DNA from: Lachnospiraceae bacterium
GTDB taxonomy: Bacteria > Bacillota > Clostridia > Lachnospirales > Lachnospiraceae
DNA: 64,000 nucleotides
Assembly (NCBI GenBank): GCA_017428105.1
Contig: JAFRRM010000017.1
Coordinates: 1 to 64,000, forward strand
Direction of reading: 5' to 3'
A program made the position numbers and the translations under genes. Shown one piece after another: positions 15,645 to 24,675 of this stretch. The stretch's first letter is position 1. Each line of letters begins with the position of its first letter. Below the pieces are notes generated by a model. That model saw only the letters and a program-made list of their open reading frames with translations, made no database searches and was not told where the DNA came from.

Positions 15645-16535
15645 TTAATAGTGCACATTCTTCCGGCTGACCATCAGGTTGATGACCGTGATCGTCAGCA
15701 CGATGACGAAGAGGATGAGCGCCGCAGCGGAAGCGTAGGACGGATAGCCGCCGCTGTCGCCGTAGAGCATGTCATAGACGTAGCCCACGATGGTGTTCAT
15801 GCCGGCCACGTTCAGGTCGGTACCGAAAATGGCGACTTCATCCGAGTAGGCCTTGAACGCCCCGATGAAGCCCGTGATGACCAGGTAGAAGATCATCGGG
15901 GAGATCATCGGCAGGGTGATGCGCCGGAAAATGCGGCCCTTCGAGGTTCCGTCGATCTTCGCGGCGTTGTAGTAATCCTGCTTGACCGAGGCGAGGGCAC
16001 TCGTCAGGATCAGGATCTTGAAGGGCATGACCACCCAGACGGTGTAGAAGCACATGACGAACATCTTCGCCCAGTACGGGCCGTCGATGAAGTCGATGCT
16101 CTCGCTGCCGAACCAGTTGATGATCAGGTTGACGAGACCGTCGGTGTAGGCCGTTTTCTTGAACAGGATCATGAAGACCAGGCCGACTGCCAACGTATTG
16201 GTCACGTAAGGCAGGAAATACACAGTCTGGAAGAGGTTTTTCAGCGGTTTGATCGAGTTCAGTCCCAGCGAGATCAGAAGGGCCAGGCCCGTCGAGACCG
16301 GCACCGTGATGATCACGAGGATGAAGGTGTTCTTCACGGCCTGGAGAAAATACGGGTCGCGCAGAACGTAGTCGAAGTTGAACCAGCCCACGCCCTTATA
16401 GGTCTGGGAGGCGAAATTGAAGCCCTCCTGGAAGGCGTAGACGAAGACGTCCACGAGCGGATAGACCATGAAGATGCCCAGGAATATGATCGCGGGCAGC
16501 AGGTACAGCCATCCTTTCAGCTTACTGTTTTTCAT
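15645..16535 (-). CDS. Carbohydrate ABC transporter permease, MalF/UgpA type
   Basis: A 296-residue permease that begins with a membrane helix (LYLLPAIIFLGIFMVYPL, usual for the short MalF class) and carries an EAA loop (QDYYNAAKIDGTSKGRIFRR). It pairs with the MalG-type subunit 14 bp downstream to form the sugar channel. Confidence 0.92.
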   Translation of the reverse strand: MKNSKLKGWLYLLPAIIFLGIFMVYPLVDVFVYAFQEGFNFASQTYKGVGWFNFDYVLRDPYFLQAVKNTFILVIITVPVSTGLALLISLGLNSIKPLKNLFQTVYFLPYVTNTLAVGLVFMILFKKTAYTDGLVNLIINWFGSESIDFIDGPYWAKMFVMCFYTVWVVMPFKILILTSALASVKQDYYNAAKIDGTSKGRIFRRITLPMISPMIFYLVITGFIGAFKAYSDEVAIFGTDLNVAGMNTIVGYVYDMLYGDSGGYPSYASAAALILFVIVLTITVINLMVSRKNVHY

Positions 16536-16550
16536 GGCAGCTCCTCCGGC

Positions 16551-17642
16551 CTAAAAACGGATGCGCAGTTCGCTCTCCGCCTCGAAGATGAAGACCTTTT
16601 TCGGCTTCAGGGAGAAGCGGATCCGGGCCGCATCGGCATCGACTTCATTTTCCGAGCTGATGATGGCGCGGACCGAAGGGCTCTGCGCGAAGGGATGCGT
16701 CGCAACCACGCTGGTGTCGCGGCCCATGATCTCGACCCGGGTAAGATCCAGGGTGAAGGGGCCGTTCTCATCCAGAACGAAGCCCTCTGGCCGGATGCCG
16801 ACCCAGACATTCTGGTTCGGAACGCCGGGCGCGGGCAGCACCGCCTCTTCGCCGATGTAGATCTTTTCGTTGATCACCTCGCCGGTGAAGGTGTTGATCG
16901 CGGGCGTGCCGAGGAACTGCGCCACGAAGAGATTCACGGGGTCGTTGTAGACCTCCTGGGGCTTGCCGATCTGCTGCAGCACGCCAAGCTTCATGACCAC
17001 GATCTCATCGGAAATGCTCATGGCCTCCTCCTGGTCATGGGTAACGAAGATCGTGGTGATACCGGTCTCGCGTTGGATGCGGCGGATCTCTTCACGGGTC
17101 TGGAGCCGGAGGCGCGCATCCAGGTTTGACAGCGGTTCGTCAAGCAGCAGGACCCGCGGCATTTTGACCAGGGCCCGGGCGATCGCGACGCGCTGCTGCT
17201 GGCCGCCGGACATCTGCGCCGGCTTTCTGTCCTTCAGATTTTCGATCTGGACCATCTTCGCCGCTTCGTCGGAACGGCGCAGCATTTCCTCCTTCGTGAG
17301 TTTGTCCGCGCCTTTTAGGTTCTGCAGCGGGAACATGATGTTCTGTCGCACGGTCAGGTGCGGATAGAGGGCGTAGTTCTGGAAGACCAGGCCGACGCCG
17401 CGGTTTTCGGGTTCCAGCTCCGTTACGTCGGTGTCGCCGAACCAGACCCTGCCGCTGGTCGGTTTTTCAAGACCGCTGATGAGGTTCAGGCAGGTGGATT
17501 TGCCGCAGCCGGAGGGGCCGAGCAGGCCGATCAGCTTGCCGTCGGGGATCTCGAAGGTAAAATCATTTACGGCAATGACGTCCGGCTCGCCTTTGGTGCG
17601 GTTCGGAAAGCGTTTGGTCAGGTGATCTAATACCACTTTCAT
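16551..17642 (-). CDS. Sugar ABC transporter ATPase, MalK/UgpC family
   Basis: A 363-residue ATPase with Walker A GPSGCGKST, signature MSGGQQQRV, Walker B VLLLDEPLSNLD, switch histidine in FVTHDQEEAMS, and a C-terminal TOBE-type regulatory domain after about residue 240. It is the first gene of the operon and lies downstream of a sigma-A promoter. Unlike many sugar operons, no regulator or glycoside hydrolase is adjacent, so the substrate stays open. Confidence 0.93.
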   Translation of the reverse strand: MKVVLDHLTKRFPNRTKGEPDVIAVNDFTFEIPDGKLIGLLGPSGCGKSTCLNLISGLEKPTSGRVWFGDTDVTELEPENRGVGLVFQNYALYPHLTVRQNIMFPLQNLKGADKLTKEEMLRRSDEAAKMVQIENLKDRKPAQMSGGQQQRVAIARALVKMPRVLLLDEPLSNLDARLRLQTREEIRRIQRETGITTIFVTHDQEEAMSISDEIVVMKLGVLQQIGKPQEVYNDPVNLFVAQFLGTPAINTFTGEVINEKIYIGEEAVLPAPGVPNQNVWVGIRPEGFVLDENGPFTLDLTRVEIMGRDTSVVATHPFAQSPSVRAIISSENEVDADAARIRFSLKPKKVFIFEAESELRIRF

Positions 17643-17729
17643 ATCTTTTCTCGTCCGTTCCCGAGGATTAAGCGCAGCGGATCTTCACGTTCGGAGGTCC
17701 GCCCTGCGCTCCGGGTCTTTCTGACAATA

Positions 17730-17758
17730 AATATAAATCAGCGGTCAGGGAAAGTCAA
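17730..17758 (-). promoter_or_regulatory. Sigma-A promoter for the sugar ABC operon
   Basis: On the minus strand TTGACT (17753-17758), 17 bp, TATATT (17730-17735), followed by an 87-bp leader before the ATPase start. Confidence 0.65.
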
Positions 17759-17794
17759 ACGGGACAGGGCTGCGGGACGCCTTATTTCCGCAAT

Positions 17795-17825
17795 AAAAAA
17801 GGACCGTGAAAGGGCTTCACGGTTC
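17795..17825 (-). terminator. Rho-independent terminator overlapping the AI-2E family gene stop
   Basis: An ACCGTGAA/TTCACGGT stem extended by a G-U and a G-C pair, followed on the minus strand by six T. The TGA stop (17817-17819) falls inside the hairpin, so termination and the end of translation overlap. Confidence 0.8.
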
Positions 17826-19052
17826 TTTTGCTTTTTCCGCTTCGTGCGTCTCCGCCGGCACGGCGGCTTCCGCCTTCATCTTCTCCTTTCGTTCGAGAAA
17901 ACGGTCGAAGCGGAGTTTCAGAAGGGCGACGGCGGGGATGGCGATCAGCATGCCGACGACACCGCCGACCGCACCGCCCGCAATGAGGGCGACGATGACC
18001 AGAAGCGGATGGATCAGGACGCTGCGGTTCATCAGCTTGGGGCAGATCACATAGGCATCGACCGTCTGCACGACCGTCAGGATGATGATCCCGATCCAGA
18101 CCTGCGGGAAAGTTCCTCCCACCAAGTAGGCCAGCAGCAGGATCACATAGCCGATGACATAGCCGACGTAGGGGATCAGGTTGACCACGCCGGTCAGAAT
18201 ACCGACGATGAAGGCGTAGGGCACGTCAGCGATCCGGTAGGCCGCCGCCAGGACGGTCCCGAGGATGACCGAGTCCAGGATCCTGCCGCGCAGATAGCCG
18301 GAAAAGACCCTGTCCGCGTCCTGCGCCAGCTGCTTCGTTTTCTGTACCGTGCTTTCCCGGCACAGCACCGAGAAGGCATGCCGCAGATAGTCGCCGACCC
18401 TTTTCCCGTCCAGCAGGAAATAAATGGAAAAGACCGTGGCAAACAGGGTCGTGGCTGCCGCTTTCGGAAGGCCGGAAACGATGTCGGAGATCCAGGTGCC
18501 GACGCTTTCGATCACGTCGGACAGGATGTTCTCCAGCTTGCCGGCCGGCAGTTCCAGACCGGAGATCGCGTCCTGGATGCCCTTGTAGAAGGCCGCCAGT
18601 TCATTTTTTGCCGCCGAGATCAGGTGCCGCAGTTCCTCCATGCTGATGGCCCGGATCCCCCGGTAGACAAAGAGGGAAAGCAGAAAGATCAGGCCGGCGA
18701 CGACCGCCAGGATCAGCAGGATGGTCAGGATCACGGCAAGGAGCCTTACCCAGGGCTTCGTTTCCTTCCCCTTCCCGGTCAGCAGGCGCATCAGGTGATC
18801 GGTTATGGGGGTCAGCAGGTAGCAGATCACGGCACCGATGATGACCGGCGTGAGCACCGTTTTGATAATGTTCCAGGCCGCGGCAAAGAAAGGCTGGGCA
18901 CGCAGCAGGATCAGGCAGAGTGAAAACGCCGCAGCAACGGCGATCACGGCATAGATGCTGATCTTCAGATACTTCGGATCCAGTTTTTCCTTAATGCGCT
19001 TCCTGGTTTTTTCAGGCGCGGTATTCGGTTTTTCAGCAGATTTTTCCGTCAT
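17817..19052 (-). CDS. AI-2E family transporter (PerM/UPF0118)
   Basis: A 411-residue membrane protein with the layout of the AI-2E/PerM family: N-terminal helices, a large soluble loop, and a C-terminal helix cluster containing GILTGVVNLIPYVGYVIGY and the late proline-rich motif LMNRSVLIHPLLVIVALIAGG. Termini are charged and predicted cytoplasmic. Some family members export signal molecules and others act as Na+/H+ antiporters. The 4-bp overlap with the NhaC gene upstream favours an ion-homeostasis role here, which is inference. Confidence 0.88.
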   Translation of the reverse strand: MTEKSAEKPNTAPEKTRKRIKEKLDPKYLKISIYAVIAVAAAFSLCLILLRAQPFFAAAWNIIKTVLTPVIIGAVICYLLTPITDHLMRLLTGKGKETKPWVRLLAVILTILLILAVVAGLIFLLSLFVYRGIRAISMEELRHLISAAKNELAAFYKGIQDAISGLELPAGKLENILSDVIESVGTWISDIVSGLPKAAATTLFATVFSIYFLLDGKRVGDYLRHAFSVLCRESTVQKTKQLAQDADRVFSGYLRGRILDSVILGTVLAAAYRIADVPYAFIVGILTGVVNLIPYVGYVIGYVILLLAYLVGGTFPQVWIGIIILTVVQTVDAYVICPKLMNRSVLIHPLLVIVALIAGGAVGGVVGMLIAIPAVALLKLRFDRFLERKEKMKAEAAVPAETHEAEKAKEP

Positions 19053-20593
19053 TGTTTTTTCCTCTTCGCGATCATCAGTACGCCGAAGAGCAGGGCGAAG
19101 GCAAGAGGCGTCGCGATAAGGGCGAGACCTGCGCCGGCATGGTAGGCGATGACGCCCGAGATCAGGTAGCCGACAGCCGAGACAGCTGCGACGGTGATGG
19201 CATAGGGCAGCTGCGTGGAAACGTGTTCAACATGGTTGCAGCCGGCGCCTGCGGAGCTCATGATCGTCGTGTCCGAGATGGGGCTGCAGTGATCGCCGCA
19301 GACCGAACCGGAGAGGCAGGCTGCGATCGAGACCAGCAGCATGGCTTCATTGTCCGGGAAGACTGCGCAGATGATCGGGATCAGGATCATGAAGGTGCCC
19401 CAGCTGGTTCCCGAAGCGAAGGCCAGGAAGACCGAGATCAGGAAAATGATCACCGGCAGGAACATCTGCAGCGAGGCCGCCGAGACCTCCACCACGTCGT
19501 GGATGAACGGCGCAGCACCGAGAAGGCCCGTCATTCCCGAAAGGTTCCAGGACAGGATCAGGATGATCATGGGTGCGCACATGGTGCGAAGGCCCGCCGG
19601 GATCCCGCCCATGAAGGTCTTGAAATCCAGGACGCCGCGGATGAGATAGAAAATGCAGGTGAAGATCAGGGTGAAGAGGCTCCCCATGACCAGGGCACGC
19701 GGCGAATCGCAGTCGGCGAAGGCCATCTGCAGGCCGACGCCTTCGAAAATGCCGCCGGTGTAGGCCATGCAGAAGACGCAGGTCACGATCAGCAGGGCAA
19801 CGGGCAGGATCAGGTCGATGGGTTTGGCCTTCCCTTCTTTCCCCTTGGAAGGAGCGTCGGTGATCAGGTCTTCGGACGCGCCGACGTCGCCGGCGAGGGC
19901 TCTTGCTTCGGCCTTTTTCATCGGGCCGAAGTCGGCCTTCATGGTCACGAGCATGACCATCATGCCCAGCGCCAGCAGCGCGTAAAGGTTATACGGGATC
20001 AGTTTCACGAACATCGCAAAGCCGTTGATCCCCATTTCCTCCGGGACGGAGCTGGTGACCGCCGCCGCCCAGCTGGAGATCGGCGCGATGATGCAGACCG
20101 GAGCCGCCGTGGAGTCGATGATGTAGGCCAGCTTGGCGCGGGAGATCTTCTGGCGGTCGGAAAGCGGACGCATCACGGAGCCGACGGTCATGCAGTTGAA
20201 GCCGTCGTCCACGAAAATGAGCACGCCGAGCAGGATCGCCGCGAGCTGCGTGCCGACCCGCGATTTGATGCGGGACGTCGCAAATTTGCCGAAGGCCGCG
20301 ACCGCGCCGGAGCGGTTCAGGATCTCCACCAGCATGAAGAGCAGGCCGCAGAAGACCAACACCGAAACATGGGACATATCCGCGATATTGGGGATCAGGC
20401 CGCCGTCCTCATTGAAGAGCAGGGTGTTGTAGGCGAGTTCGAGGTTGCCGCCCGCGTAGAGCAGCGCGCCGGCCACGATCCCGATAAAGAGGGAGCTGTA
20501 GACTTCTTTGGTGATCAGTGCCAGCGTGATGGCGAGGATCGCCGGCAGCAGGGAATAAAAAGTTGCGTAAAGCGCAGGTTCGTAAGGGGTCAT
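19049..20593 (-). CDS. nhaC: Na+/H+ antiporter, NhaC family
   Basis: A 514-residue polytopic membrane protein of the NhaC family, with the conserved blocks LLGVLIFVDDGFNCMTVG, DSTAAPVCIIAPISSW and SVCGDHCSPISDTTIMSSAG. It would exchange Na+ for H+ across the cytoplasmic membrane; some relatives move amino acids instead. Its stop overlaps the start of the AI-2E family gene by 4 bp, so the two are translationally coupled. Confidence 0.9.
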   Translation of the reverse strand: MTPYEPALYATFYSLLPAILAITLALITKEVYSSLFIGIVAGALLYAGGNLELAYNTLLFNEDGGLIPNIADMSHVSVLVFCGLLFMLVEILNRSGAVAAFGKFATSRIKSRVGTQLAAILLGVLIFVDDGFNCMTVGSVMRPLSDRQKISRAKLAYIIDSTAAPVCIIAPISSWAAAVTSSVPEEMGINGFAMFVKLIPYNLYALLALGMMVMLVTMKADFGPMKKAEARALAGDVGASEDLITDAPSKGKEGKAKPIDLILPVALLIVTCVFCMAYTGGIFEGVGLQMAFADCDSPRALVMGSLFTLIFTCIFYLIRGVLDFKTFMGGIPAGLRTMCAPMIILILSWNLSGMTGLLGAAPFIHDVVEVSAASLQMFLPVIIFLISVFLAFASGTSWGTFMILIPIICAVFPDNEAMLLVSIAACLSGSVCGDHCSPISDTTIMSSAGAGCNHVEHVSTQLPYAITVAAVSAVGYLISGVIAYHAGAGLALIATPLAFALLFGVLMIAKRKKQ

Positions 20594-20650
20594 CGGTTTC
20601 TCCTTTCCGACCGGTCTCCGGCCGCAGCCGGATCATCCTGCCTGCTGATA

Positions 20651-20688
20651 AAAAAACTGCTGCAAATGCAGGTTCTCTTGCAGCAGTT
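20651..20688 (-). terminator. Rho-independent terminator
   Basis: A 9-bp stem CTGCTGCAA/TTGCAGCAG (20657-20665 with 20678-20686) followed on the minus strand by a T-run. It ends the 85-codon gene at 20711-20968 before nhaC. Confidence 0.8.
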
Positions 20689-20710
20689 TCGGCGGTTTCG
20701 GCGCAGTGCG

Positions 20711-20968
20711 TCAGCCGGGAAGGCCGTTTGCCTGGCGTTCCATATCCTCGACGACGATATCATAGATCTCGCCGATCGAGGCGCCGTACTCCAGCACCTT
20801 CCAGGGTTCGTTCGTATGGAAATGGATCTTGATGAGTTCTTCGTCGCCGACAGCCAGGAGGCAGTCTCCTTTGAAGTTTTCGGTGATGTAGTCGGTGATC
20901 TCGTCTTCGTCAAGGTCGCGGGTGGTCCTCTCGATCAGAAGCTGTGTGTCATAGCGGTATTCCAGCAT
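20711..20968 (-). CDS. Stand-alone FakA/YloV-type C-terminal domain protein (DAK2-related)
   Basis: An 85-residue protein resembling only the C-terminal domain of DAK2-containing fatty-acid kinases (YloV/FakA), with the typical blocks LLAVGDEELIKIHFHTNEPWKVLEY and DIVVEDMERQ. The catalytic DAK2/PPX-like part is absent. Small proteins of this kind are often annotated 'kinase to dihydroxyacetone kinase'. The start has a GGAGG site 8 bp upstream and the gene has its own terminator, so it looks like an intact small gene and not a decayed end. Function is unknown. Confidence 0.7.
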   Translation of the reverse strand: MLEYRYDTQLLIERTTRDLDEDEITDYITENFKGDCLLAVGDEELIKIHFHTNEPWKVLEYGASIGEIYDIVVEDMERQANGLPG

Positions 20969-21024
20969 GTGTGTGCCTCCAAATGTGTTCTGAAATCATC
21001 ATACTCGGTATGGAAGGAAAATGC

Positions 21025-21130
21025 AAGGGCAACGACGCTCGCTGCCTCGAGTAAACTTTCTCAGCTCCGTTCCGCTTCGCTTCAAAGTCGCTTCGAAAGT
21101 TCACTTCGGGCGCGCTCGCTGTAAGCCCTT
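21025..21130. repeat. 106-bp imperfect inverted repeat (MITE-like)
   Basis: Arms of about 36 bp start AAGGGC (21025-21030) and end GCCCTT (21125-21130); the inner parts pair through a GAGTAAACTTTC/GAAAGTTCACTTC match. The interior is rich in TTCGCTTC-like steps. It lies in the only open gap between two minus-strand genes. No coding content was seen; a small non-autonomous mobile or structural RNA repeat is possible. Confidence 0.45.
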
Positions 21131-21210
21131 AATATTCAGCCACTGATACCGAAGTCTGCTTCAAACTCAATCACTGTTATTTGTCAACGATCCCTATGCT
21201 GGCCTGCCGC

Positions 21211-22401
21211 CTAGAGGGGGTGGGTAGTAGTTATGCGTTTGTAGTTGTCGGGGTCAGTATCGCCTTCGGTGGAAACGAGGAGGAAGACGGAGTCTTCGGT
21301 GACGCCGAAGAGTTCCCGGAGTTCAGGGTCACGGGCGATGCGGGCGGCAAGGCCGAGCGTGACGGCCCCGGATTCGCCGGAAACGACCTCCGGATCGCCG
21401 CCGAGGGGATCCGCGTAGAGGCGCATGCCTTCTTCGGTGACTTCGTCCGCAAGGGCGCAGGCAAAGTCGGTCTCATCGCGCAGCACGGGCCAGGTCACGC
21501 CGCAGGGCGTGCCGCAGTTAAGGCCCGCCATTTCCGTCTCCGGATTGCCTTCAACGATGCGGATCTGCCCGTCGCCGGCTTCAAGCGAGCGGTAGAGGCA
21601 GTTCGCCTCGTCCGGCTCCGCCAGGATGAAGACCGGAGGCTTTTCGAAAGTGTGGGCCAGATAATCGGTCAGGCCCCCGGCCATCGCGCCGACGCCGGCC
21701 TGCAGGATCACGTGGGTGGGAACCGTGTCACCAAGCTGCCGCACGGCTTCATTTGCCAGGGTGAGATACCCCTGGACGATCCAAGCGGGGATCTTCTCGT
21801 AGCCTTCCCAGGAGGTATCCTGCACCAGGATCCAGCCGTTTTCCTCCGCCAGGCGCGCGGCATGGGCGACCGCGCCGTCGTAATTGTAGGGTGTGATCAC
21901 GGCTTCGGCTTCGAAGCCCGCTTCCTCGATCGCACGGCGGCGCGCTTCCGCGGAGCCCGCCGGCATGTAGACATGCGCCCGGCAGCCGAAAAGGCCGGCC
22001 GCCCAGGAGACGCCCTTGCCGTGGTTGCCGTCCGTCGCGGTGGCAAATTCGATGCTGCGGCACATCGTGCGGTACGGCTCCTTCACCAGGTCCGTAAAGT
22101 CCGTCTGCTGCGGGTCGAGGCCGAAGCGTTCGCAAAGCACCCGGAAGAGTGCATAGCTGCCGCCGAGCCCCTTGAAGGCCTTGAGGCCGAAGCGCGACGA
22201 TTCGTCCTTGACATAGATCCCGCCGACCTGCAGGGACTCTGCGAGCGCGTGAAGAGCGCAGAGCTTCGTCTCTTTGTAGGCGGGCAGGCTCCGGTGGAAA
22301 CGGAGCGTTTCCCGGGCCTTTCCCTCGTCAAAAACGGCTGCCGCATGCGGCGCTTTCTGCGGATTTTTCAGAATGCGGATCCCGTCCCTGCGTATTTCCA
22401 T
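21211..22401 (-). CDS. dpaL: Diaminopropionate ammonia-lyase
   Basis: A 396-residue fold-type II PLP enzyme that deaminates 2,3-diaminopropionate to pyruvate and two ammonia. The lysine-containing motif DESSRFGLKAFKGLGGSYA (about residues 65-85) is the family hallmark; the second lysine of that run should hold PLP. Glycine-rich phosphate-loop and serine/threonine stretches follow (ATDGNHGKGVSWAA, LQAGVGAMAGG). The start is the ATG at 22399-22401 behind GGGAGG; the frame extends 15 codons upstream without a better site. It may help use diaminopropionate or related non-protein amino acids as a nitrogen source. Confidence 0.9.
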   Translation of the reverse strand: MEIRRDGIRILKNPQKAPHAAAVFDEGKARETLRFHRSLPAYKETKLCALHALAESLQVGGIYVKDESSRFGLKAFKGLGGSYALFRVLCERFGLDPQQTDFTDLVKEPYRTMCRSIEFATATDGNHGKGVSWAAGLFGCRAHVYMPAGSAEARRRAIEEAGFEAEAVITPYNYDGAVAHAARLAEENGWILVQDTSWEGYEKIPAWIVQGYLTLANEAVRQLGDTVPTHVILQAGVGAMAGGLTDYLAHTFEKPPVFILAEPDEANCLYRSLEAGDGQIRIVEGNPETEMAGLNCGTPCGVTWPVLRDETDFACALADEVTEEGMRLYADPLGGDPEVVSGESGAVTLGLAARIARDPELRELFGVTEDSVFLLVSTEGDTDPDNYKRITTTHPL

Positions 22402-22412
22402 GGCGTCCTCCC

Positions 22413-22441
22413 GAAAGAAAGGGCGCGGCAAGGCCGCGCCC
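22413..22441 (-). terminator. GC-rich hairpin before dpaL
   Basis: A perfect 9-bp stem GGGCGCGGC/GCCGCGCCC with a 3-nt loop (22421-22441), followed on the minus strand by TTTCTTTC. It may terminate transcripts from the upstream P-type ATPase operon or attenuate into dpaL, whose ribosome site comes immediately after. Confidence 0.6.
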
Positions 22442-22497
22442 GGCATTTCTGCGGACAGTATAGCATATTTTCAGGGAAAAGTGTGCCATTTCCGCAC

Positions 22498-24411
22498 TTA
22501 CAGGCGTTTCACGAACAGGCAGCGTATCGCATTCAGCACAGCCAAGATCATGACGCCCACGTCGGCCGCGATGGCGATCCACATATTGGCCAGGCCGAGC
22601 GCACTCAGGATCAGGCAGACGGCTTTGACGCCCAGCGCGAAAATGATGTTTTCCCGGACGATCCTGAGGCATTTGCGCGAGATCGCGATCGCTTTGGCGA
22701 TCTTTCTCGGATCGTCGTCCATCAGGACCACATCCGCGGCTTCGATGGCCGCATCAGATCCGAGAGCGCCCATGGCGATCCCGATGTCCGCCCGCGAAAG
22801 GACCGGGGCATCATTGATGCCGTCACCGGCAAACGCGACTTTCCCTTTTCCGGCATTTTCCGCCAGCAGCTCTTCCACGGCATTTACCTTGTCCTGCGGC
22901 AGAAGCTCCGCGCGGAATTCGGAAATACCGACTTCATCGGCCACCTGTTCGGCGACTTTGTGCATATCGCCGGTCAGCATGACGACCCGCTTCACGCCGG
23001 CTTTCTGCAGCGCCGCCACCGTTTCTTTCGCGCCGTCCTTCAGTTCGTCGCGGATCAGGAAATGTCCGGCATAGTCTCCGTTCAGTGCCACATGGATCAC
23101 GGTGCCCGCCTCATGGCAGGGCAGGGCTTCGGCACCGATACGCGTCATCAACTTTTCATTGCCGACGGCGACCTGCTGCCCGTCTACCGCGGCCAGAACG
23201 CCGTGGCCGCTGATCTCTTCCACATCGCTGACCCGCAGAGGATCCGGCTCTTTGCCGTAAGCCCGCTGCAGGCTCAGACTGATCGGATGAGAAGAGTGGC
23301 ATTCGGCATGCGCCGCCAGTTCCAGAAGACGGGCGCGGTCCATCTCCGCATGGTGAACGCCGGTCACTTCAAAGTTTCCCCTGGTCACGGTCCCGGTCTT
23401 ATCGAAAACGACCGTGCTCACCGAGGAAAGTGTTTCCAGATAATTGGATCCCTTGATCAGGATGCCCTGATTGCTTGCGCCGCCGAGCCCCGCAAAGAAA
23501 CTGAGCGGAACACTGATGACGACTGCGCAGGGACAGCTGATGACGAGGAAGGTGCAGGCGCGCAGCACCCAGTCGCGAAAGACCTGGCCGATCCCTTCAT
23601 AGCCGCTCATACCGATCCCGGTCAGTGCAATGAAAACAGGCGGCAGGACCGCCAGGGCAAGCGCCGCAAAGCATACGACAGGCGTATAGATCCGTGCAAA
23701 CTTCGCAATGAAGTTTTCGGACTTTGATTTGCGGGAAGCTGCATTTTCCACAAGATCCAGGATCTTCGATGCCGTCGATTCCTCAAAGGCCGCCGTGGTA
23801 CGGAGCCTGAGTACGCCGGAAAGGTTGATGCTTCCCGACAATACGGCATCGCCCGCCTTGACGGAGCGCGGCCGGCTTTCACCGGTCAGCGCGGCAGTAT
23901 CCAGGGCGGAAGTCCCCTCCTCGACCGTCCCGTCGATCGGGATCTTTTCTCCGGGCTGCACAACGATCAGACTGCCGACCTCGATCTCATCGGGGTCAAC
24001 CCGTTCAAGCTTCCCGTCTTCTCCTTCAATATTGGCGTAGTCCGGCCGGATATCCATCAGTTCGCTGATACTCCGGCGGCTTTTGCCCACGGCAACGCTT
24101 TGAAACAATTCGCCGACCTGATACAGCAGCATGACCGCCACGCCTTCGCCGTATTCGCCGAGCGCAATGGCGGCGACCGTTGCCACGGTCATCAGAAAAC
24201 ATTCATCAAACGGTTTTTTATTCTTCACGCCCAGCGCCGCTTTGCGCAGGATATCATGGCCGACCGTGAGATAGGAAATAAGGAACAGGGCGAAAAGTGC
24301 CCAACGGGGCATTTCCACCCTGATGATCCCCTCGCTGATCAGCCAGACCGGTACGAAAAAGACGGCGGCAACAATGATCCGGACGAGAAGATTTTTCTGT
24401 TTTTTATTCAT
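22498..24411 (-). CDS. P1B-type heavy-metal-exporting ATPase (Zn/Cd/Pb group)
   Basis: A 637-residue P-type ATPase lacking its own N-terminal metal-binding domain. Visible motifs are TGES in the actuator domain, CPC in the membrane (SCPCAVVIS, near residue 294), the phosphorylation site DKTGT (near 336), the P1B SHP motif, and GDGINDAP (near 527). The last two helices carry GVKA and AADVG, the lysine/aspartate pair typical of the Zn2+/Cd2+/Pb2+ subgroup (ZntA/CadA), not the Cu group. A separate HMA protein is encoded 3 bp upstream, and an ArsR/SmtB-type operator controls the pair. It probably pumps Zn or Cd out of the cell. Confidence 0.92.
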   Translation of the reverse strand: MNKKQKNLLVRIIVAAVFFVPVWLISEGIIRVEMPRWALFALFLISYLTVGHDILRKAALGVKNKKPFDECFLMTVATVAAIALGEYGEGVAVMLLYQVGELFQSVAVGKSRRSISELMDIRPDYANIEGEDGKLERVDPDEIEVGSLIVVQPGEKIPIDGTVEEGTSALDTAALTGESRPRSVKAGDAVLSGSINLSGVLRLRTTAAFEESTASKILDLVENAASRKSKSENFIAKFARIYTPVVCFAALALAVLPPVFIALTGIGMSGYEGIGQVFRDWVLRACTFLVISCPCAVVISVPLSFFAGLGGASNQGILIKGSNYLETLSSVSTVVFDKTGTVTRGNFEVTGVHHAEMDRARLLELAAHAECHSSHPISLSLQRAYGKEPDPLRVSDVEEISGHGVLAAVDGQQVAVGNEKLMTRIGAEALPCHEAGTVIHVALNGDYAGHFLIRDELKDGAKETVAALQKAGVKRVVMLTGDMHKVAEQVADEVGISEFRAELLPQDKVNAVEELLAENAGKGKVAFAGDGINDAPVLSRADIGIAMGALGSDAAIEAADVVLMDDDPRKIAKAIAISRKCLRIVRENIIFALGVKAVCLILSALGLANMWIAIAADVGVMILAVLNAIRCLFVKRL

Positions 24412-24414
24412 GGT

Positions 24415-24633
24415 TTACAGGAAGACCTCACAGTCGGGCTCGGCCTTTTTGCAGTTGGCCAGGACGTTCTGCATCACGGTGTTGACGTCCGCCCCTTCTT
24501 CGAATTCGACCTTCATCTTCAGGGTCATGAAGCTGACGACGGCATCCTTGACGCCGGGCGTCTTTTTGGCTTCCTCTTCCATCAGATTTGCGCAGTTGGC
24601 GCAGTCCACATCGATCTTATAGGTCTTTTTCAT
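24415..24633 (-). CDS. Stand-alone HMA (heavy-metal-associated) domain protein
   Basis: A 72-residue beta-alpha-beta-beta-alpha-beta metallochaperone fold with the CxxC site in YKIDVDCANCANLM (C11, C14). An extra CKKAEPDCEVF segment near the C-terminus could add ligands. The start at 24631-24633 lies behind GGAGG; a 15-codon upstream extension of the frame overlaps the operator region and is rejected. The gene replaces the missing N-terminal domain of the adjacent P1B ATPase and is the first gene of their operon. Confidence 0.9.
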   Translation of the reverse strand: MKKTYKIDVDCANCANLMEEEAKKTPGVKDAVVSFMTLKMKVEFEEGADVNTVMQNVLANCKKAEPDCEVFL

Positions 24634-24675
24634 CTTTTCCCTCCTTGCAGAAGCGGCGGCATAGCTGAAAATAAT

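Noticed and set aside
22470-22490. A TGGCAC element upstream of dpaL resembling a third sigma-54 promoter
   Set aside because: The -12 position lacks a GC doublet at the right distance; it reads TTCCC.
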